Below are positions 6,382 to 7,378 of a DNA stretch of 7,378 nt, one piece after another. Numbering within the stretch: the first letter of the stretch is position 1; every line of letters begins with the position of its first letter. This DNA comes from Gemmatimonadota bacterium (GTDB lineage: Bacteria; Gemmatimonadota; Gemmatimonadetes; Palauibacterales; Palauibacteraceae): positions 1-7,378 of the forward strand of contig JAUVPT010000074.1 of NCBI GenBank assembly GCA_030598525.1, read 5' to 3'. The notes under the pieces were generated by a model. That model was given only the letters and a program-made list of their open reading frames with translations. It made no database searches and was not told the DNA's origin. The position numbers were made by a program, and so were the translations under genes.

Positions 6382-7052
6382 CCCAGGGCCCGCGGTCGGA
6401 GATCCTGGGGGTGGTGCTCGCCGGAGGCCGGAGCCAGCGATACGGGTCTGATAAGGCGTTCGCCGACCTCGGCGGTACCTCCCTTGTCCAACGGGCCGCC
6501 CGGACTCTGCTCCCGCTGGCTGAACACGTCGTGGTGGTAGCCAACGACCTGGAAAGACACGCGCTGGAGGGACTGCCGGTCCGTCCCGACCTTGTGAGCG
6601 GGATCGGGCCCCTCGGCGGACTGCATACGGCCGTCGCGTGGGCGGCCGAGGAGAGTCTGCGGGGGGTGATCGTGCTCGCCACTGACATGCCGTTCGTGCC
6701 CACACCTCTATTGCGGGATCTGGCCGGCCGGCTCGACCGTGAAGTGGCCGTCGTGCCGGCAAGCCATGGTCCCCGGGGGTTCGAGCCCTTGTGCGCGGCC
6801 TACGACGTGGGATGTCTCGCGGCGATCGAGGCTGCGGTCGAGAGGGGCGATCGGGCGGTGGTGTCGTTCTTTCCGGCCGTGAACCTTCGAATCGTGGAAC
6901 TTGCCGTGGTTTCGACGTACGGCGATCCGGATACGATGTTCTTCAACGTGAATCGGCCGGAGGATCACCTTCGCGCCGACATGCTGCTCGCCACGCTGCG
7001 AACGGCGGAAGCCGGGTCGGACCGCGAGGTCCAGATCCCGGAGGAGAAATGA
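6378..7052 (+). CDS. mobA: Molybdenum cofactor guanylyltransferase MobA
   Basis: A 224-residue protein. It transfers GMP from GTP to molybdopterin-bound Mo in the cytoplasm, making the guanine dinucleotide cofactor used by bis-MGD enzymes. The nucleotide-binding signature is at 14-27 (LAGGRSQRYGSDKA; family LAGGxSxRMGxDKa, with Tyr for Met). SGIGPLGGLHTA lies at 74-85, VLATDMPF at 99-106 with the probable Mg-binding D103, FEPLCAAY at 135-142, and the late FFNVNRPED at 188-196. All are in MobA order, and the length fits the family. The start at 6378 overlaps the fdhD stop as ATGA; there is no strong Shine-Dalgarno, which fits translational coupling. The frame is open further upstream, but that part lies inside fdhD. 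CTP-specific MocA or a general nucleotidyltransferase is possible, but the EPLCALY-like and NVNxPeD blocks favour MobA. Confidence 0.92.
   Translation: MTQGPRSEILGVVLAGGRSQRYGSDKAFADLGGTSLVQRAARTLLPLAEHVVVVANDLERHALEGLPVRPDLVSGIGPLGGLHTAVAWAAEESLRGVIVLATDMPFVPTPLLRDLAGRLDREVAVVPASHGPRGFEPLCAAYDVGCLAAIEAAVERGDRAVVSFFPAVNLRIVELAVVSTYGDPDTMFFNVNRPEDHLRADMLLATLRTAEAGSDREVQIPEEK
7040..7046 (+). promoter_or_regulatory. Shine-Dalgarno of dacB, located in the mobA 3' end
   Basis: GGAGGAG is a near-perfect anti-16S match. It lies 8 nt before ATG 7055 but only 2 nt before ATG 7049, so it selects 7055 although 7049 would overlap the mobA stop as ATGA. Confidence 0.7.
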
Positions 7053-7054
7053 GC

Positions 7055-7378
7055 ATGGGTCGGATGATTCGGTTGCCTGGTTTTCACCCGTGGGGATCGA
7101 AGCCGGCGGGTCAGCTCGTACTCGCCGGACTCCTGTGGTCGCTCGCCGCACCGCTGCCCGTCCCGGGACAGGAGACAGCCCTGATCGAAGGATCCGGCGG
7201 TTACTCCACGACCCTAGACTCGCCCGCGGAGTTGGCGGCCAGGTTGGATCGAATCCTGTCTGACCCGGCACTCACGCGCGCCCACGTAGGCCTGGTCATT
7301 CAAGTTGCCGAGACCGGTGAAGTGCTCTACGAACTCCAGGGTGAGAAGCTGTTCGTTCCGGCGAGTAACACGAAGCTC
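7055..7378 (+). CDS. dacB: D-alanyl-D-alanine carboxypeptidase/endopeptidase, PBP4 type (3' end cut by window edge)
   Basis: The frame gives 108 codons from ATG 7055 to the right edge with no stop, so it is a 5' partial. Residues ~1-38 are a signal peptide (basic start, core LVLAGLLWSLAAPLPV). The mature start runs through AELAARLDRILSDPAL (58-73) and HVGLVIQVAETGEVLYELQG (77-96), then FVPASNTKL at 100-108. The SNTK at 104-107 is the serine beta-lactam-fold SxxK, with S104 the acyl nucleophile. The PASNTKL context and the preceding LDRILSDPAL and VxDxxTGxVLY-like lines are typical of peptidase family S13 (PBP4/DacB), which trims and cleaves peptidoglycan cross-links in the periplasm. The SxN and KTG motifs are beyond the edge. 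It follows mobA by 2 bp and probably shares its message, although wall metabolism and cofactor synthesis are unrelated. Confidence 0.87.
   Translation, partial: MGRMIRLPGFHPWGSKPAGQLVLAGLLWSLAAPLPVPGQETALIEGSGGYSTTLDSPAELAARLDRILSDPALTRAHVGLVIQVAETGEVLYELQGEKLFVPASNTKL

Noticed and set aside
1..7378. Mobile elements, CRISPR arrays, tRNA genes and intrinsic terminators
   Set aside because: No transposase-like frame, terminal inverted repeats, regularly spaced repeats, tRNA-like cloverleaf or hairpin followed by a T-run was seen. Coding density leaves only one gap above 100 bp.

Overview
The window is about two-thirds GC, densely coding, and comes from a Gram-negative (diderm) bacterium. Secreted and outer-membrane-type proteins with N-terminal signal peptides, one ending in an aromatic C-terminal Phe, sit beside molybdenum-cofactor genes and a PBP4-type peptidase. 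The style (very high GC, secreted SH3b proteins, TPR and Ig-like proteins) suggests Gemmatimonadota or a similar environmental phylum. That is an impression, because no marker gene is present. No tRNA, rRNA, CRISPR array, transposase or integrase was seen, and base composition looks even throughout.

Layout. Leftward from a divergent promoter region near 4800 runs a tight three-gene set: (i) a secreted protein with three SH3b-like repeats and a conserved-looking C-terminal domain (3647-4687); (ii) a single-pass membrane protein with an N-terminal JAMM/MPN+ metallopeptidase domain and a C-terminal extracytoplasmic helical domain (2359-3636); (iii) a large secreted protein with a small helical N-domain, Ig-like beta domains, four TPRs and a beta-rich, barrel-like C-terminus, cut by the left edge (2-2347). 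Gaps are about 10 bp, and each downstream gene's Shine-Dalgarno overlaps or abuts the previous stop codon.

Rightward run a small outer-membrane beta-barrel protein (4833-5591), then fdhD (5608-6381), mobA (6378-7052) and the start of a dacB/PBP4 gene (7055 to the right edge). fdhD and mobA overlap by ATGA. fdhD and mobA act together in maturing Mo-bis-MGD enzymes such as formate dehydrogenase; no such enzyme lies in the window.

The most interesting part is the leftward set. A JAMM peptidase tethered to the inner membrane is co-transcribed with a secreted SH3b protein and a possible TPR/outer-membrane protein, which suggests an envelope-spanning module I do not recognise as a named system. 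No ubiquitin-like, E1 or E2 gene is visible. The second point is that FdhD lacks the CxxC cysteine pair expected of the sulfurtransferase. The third is a very compact divergent promoter whose -35 box overlaps the start codon of the opposite gene.
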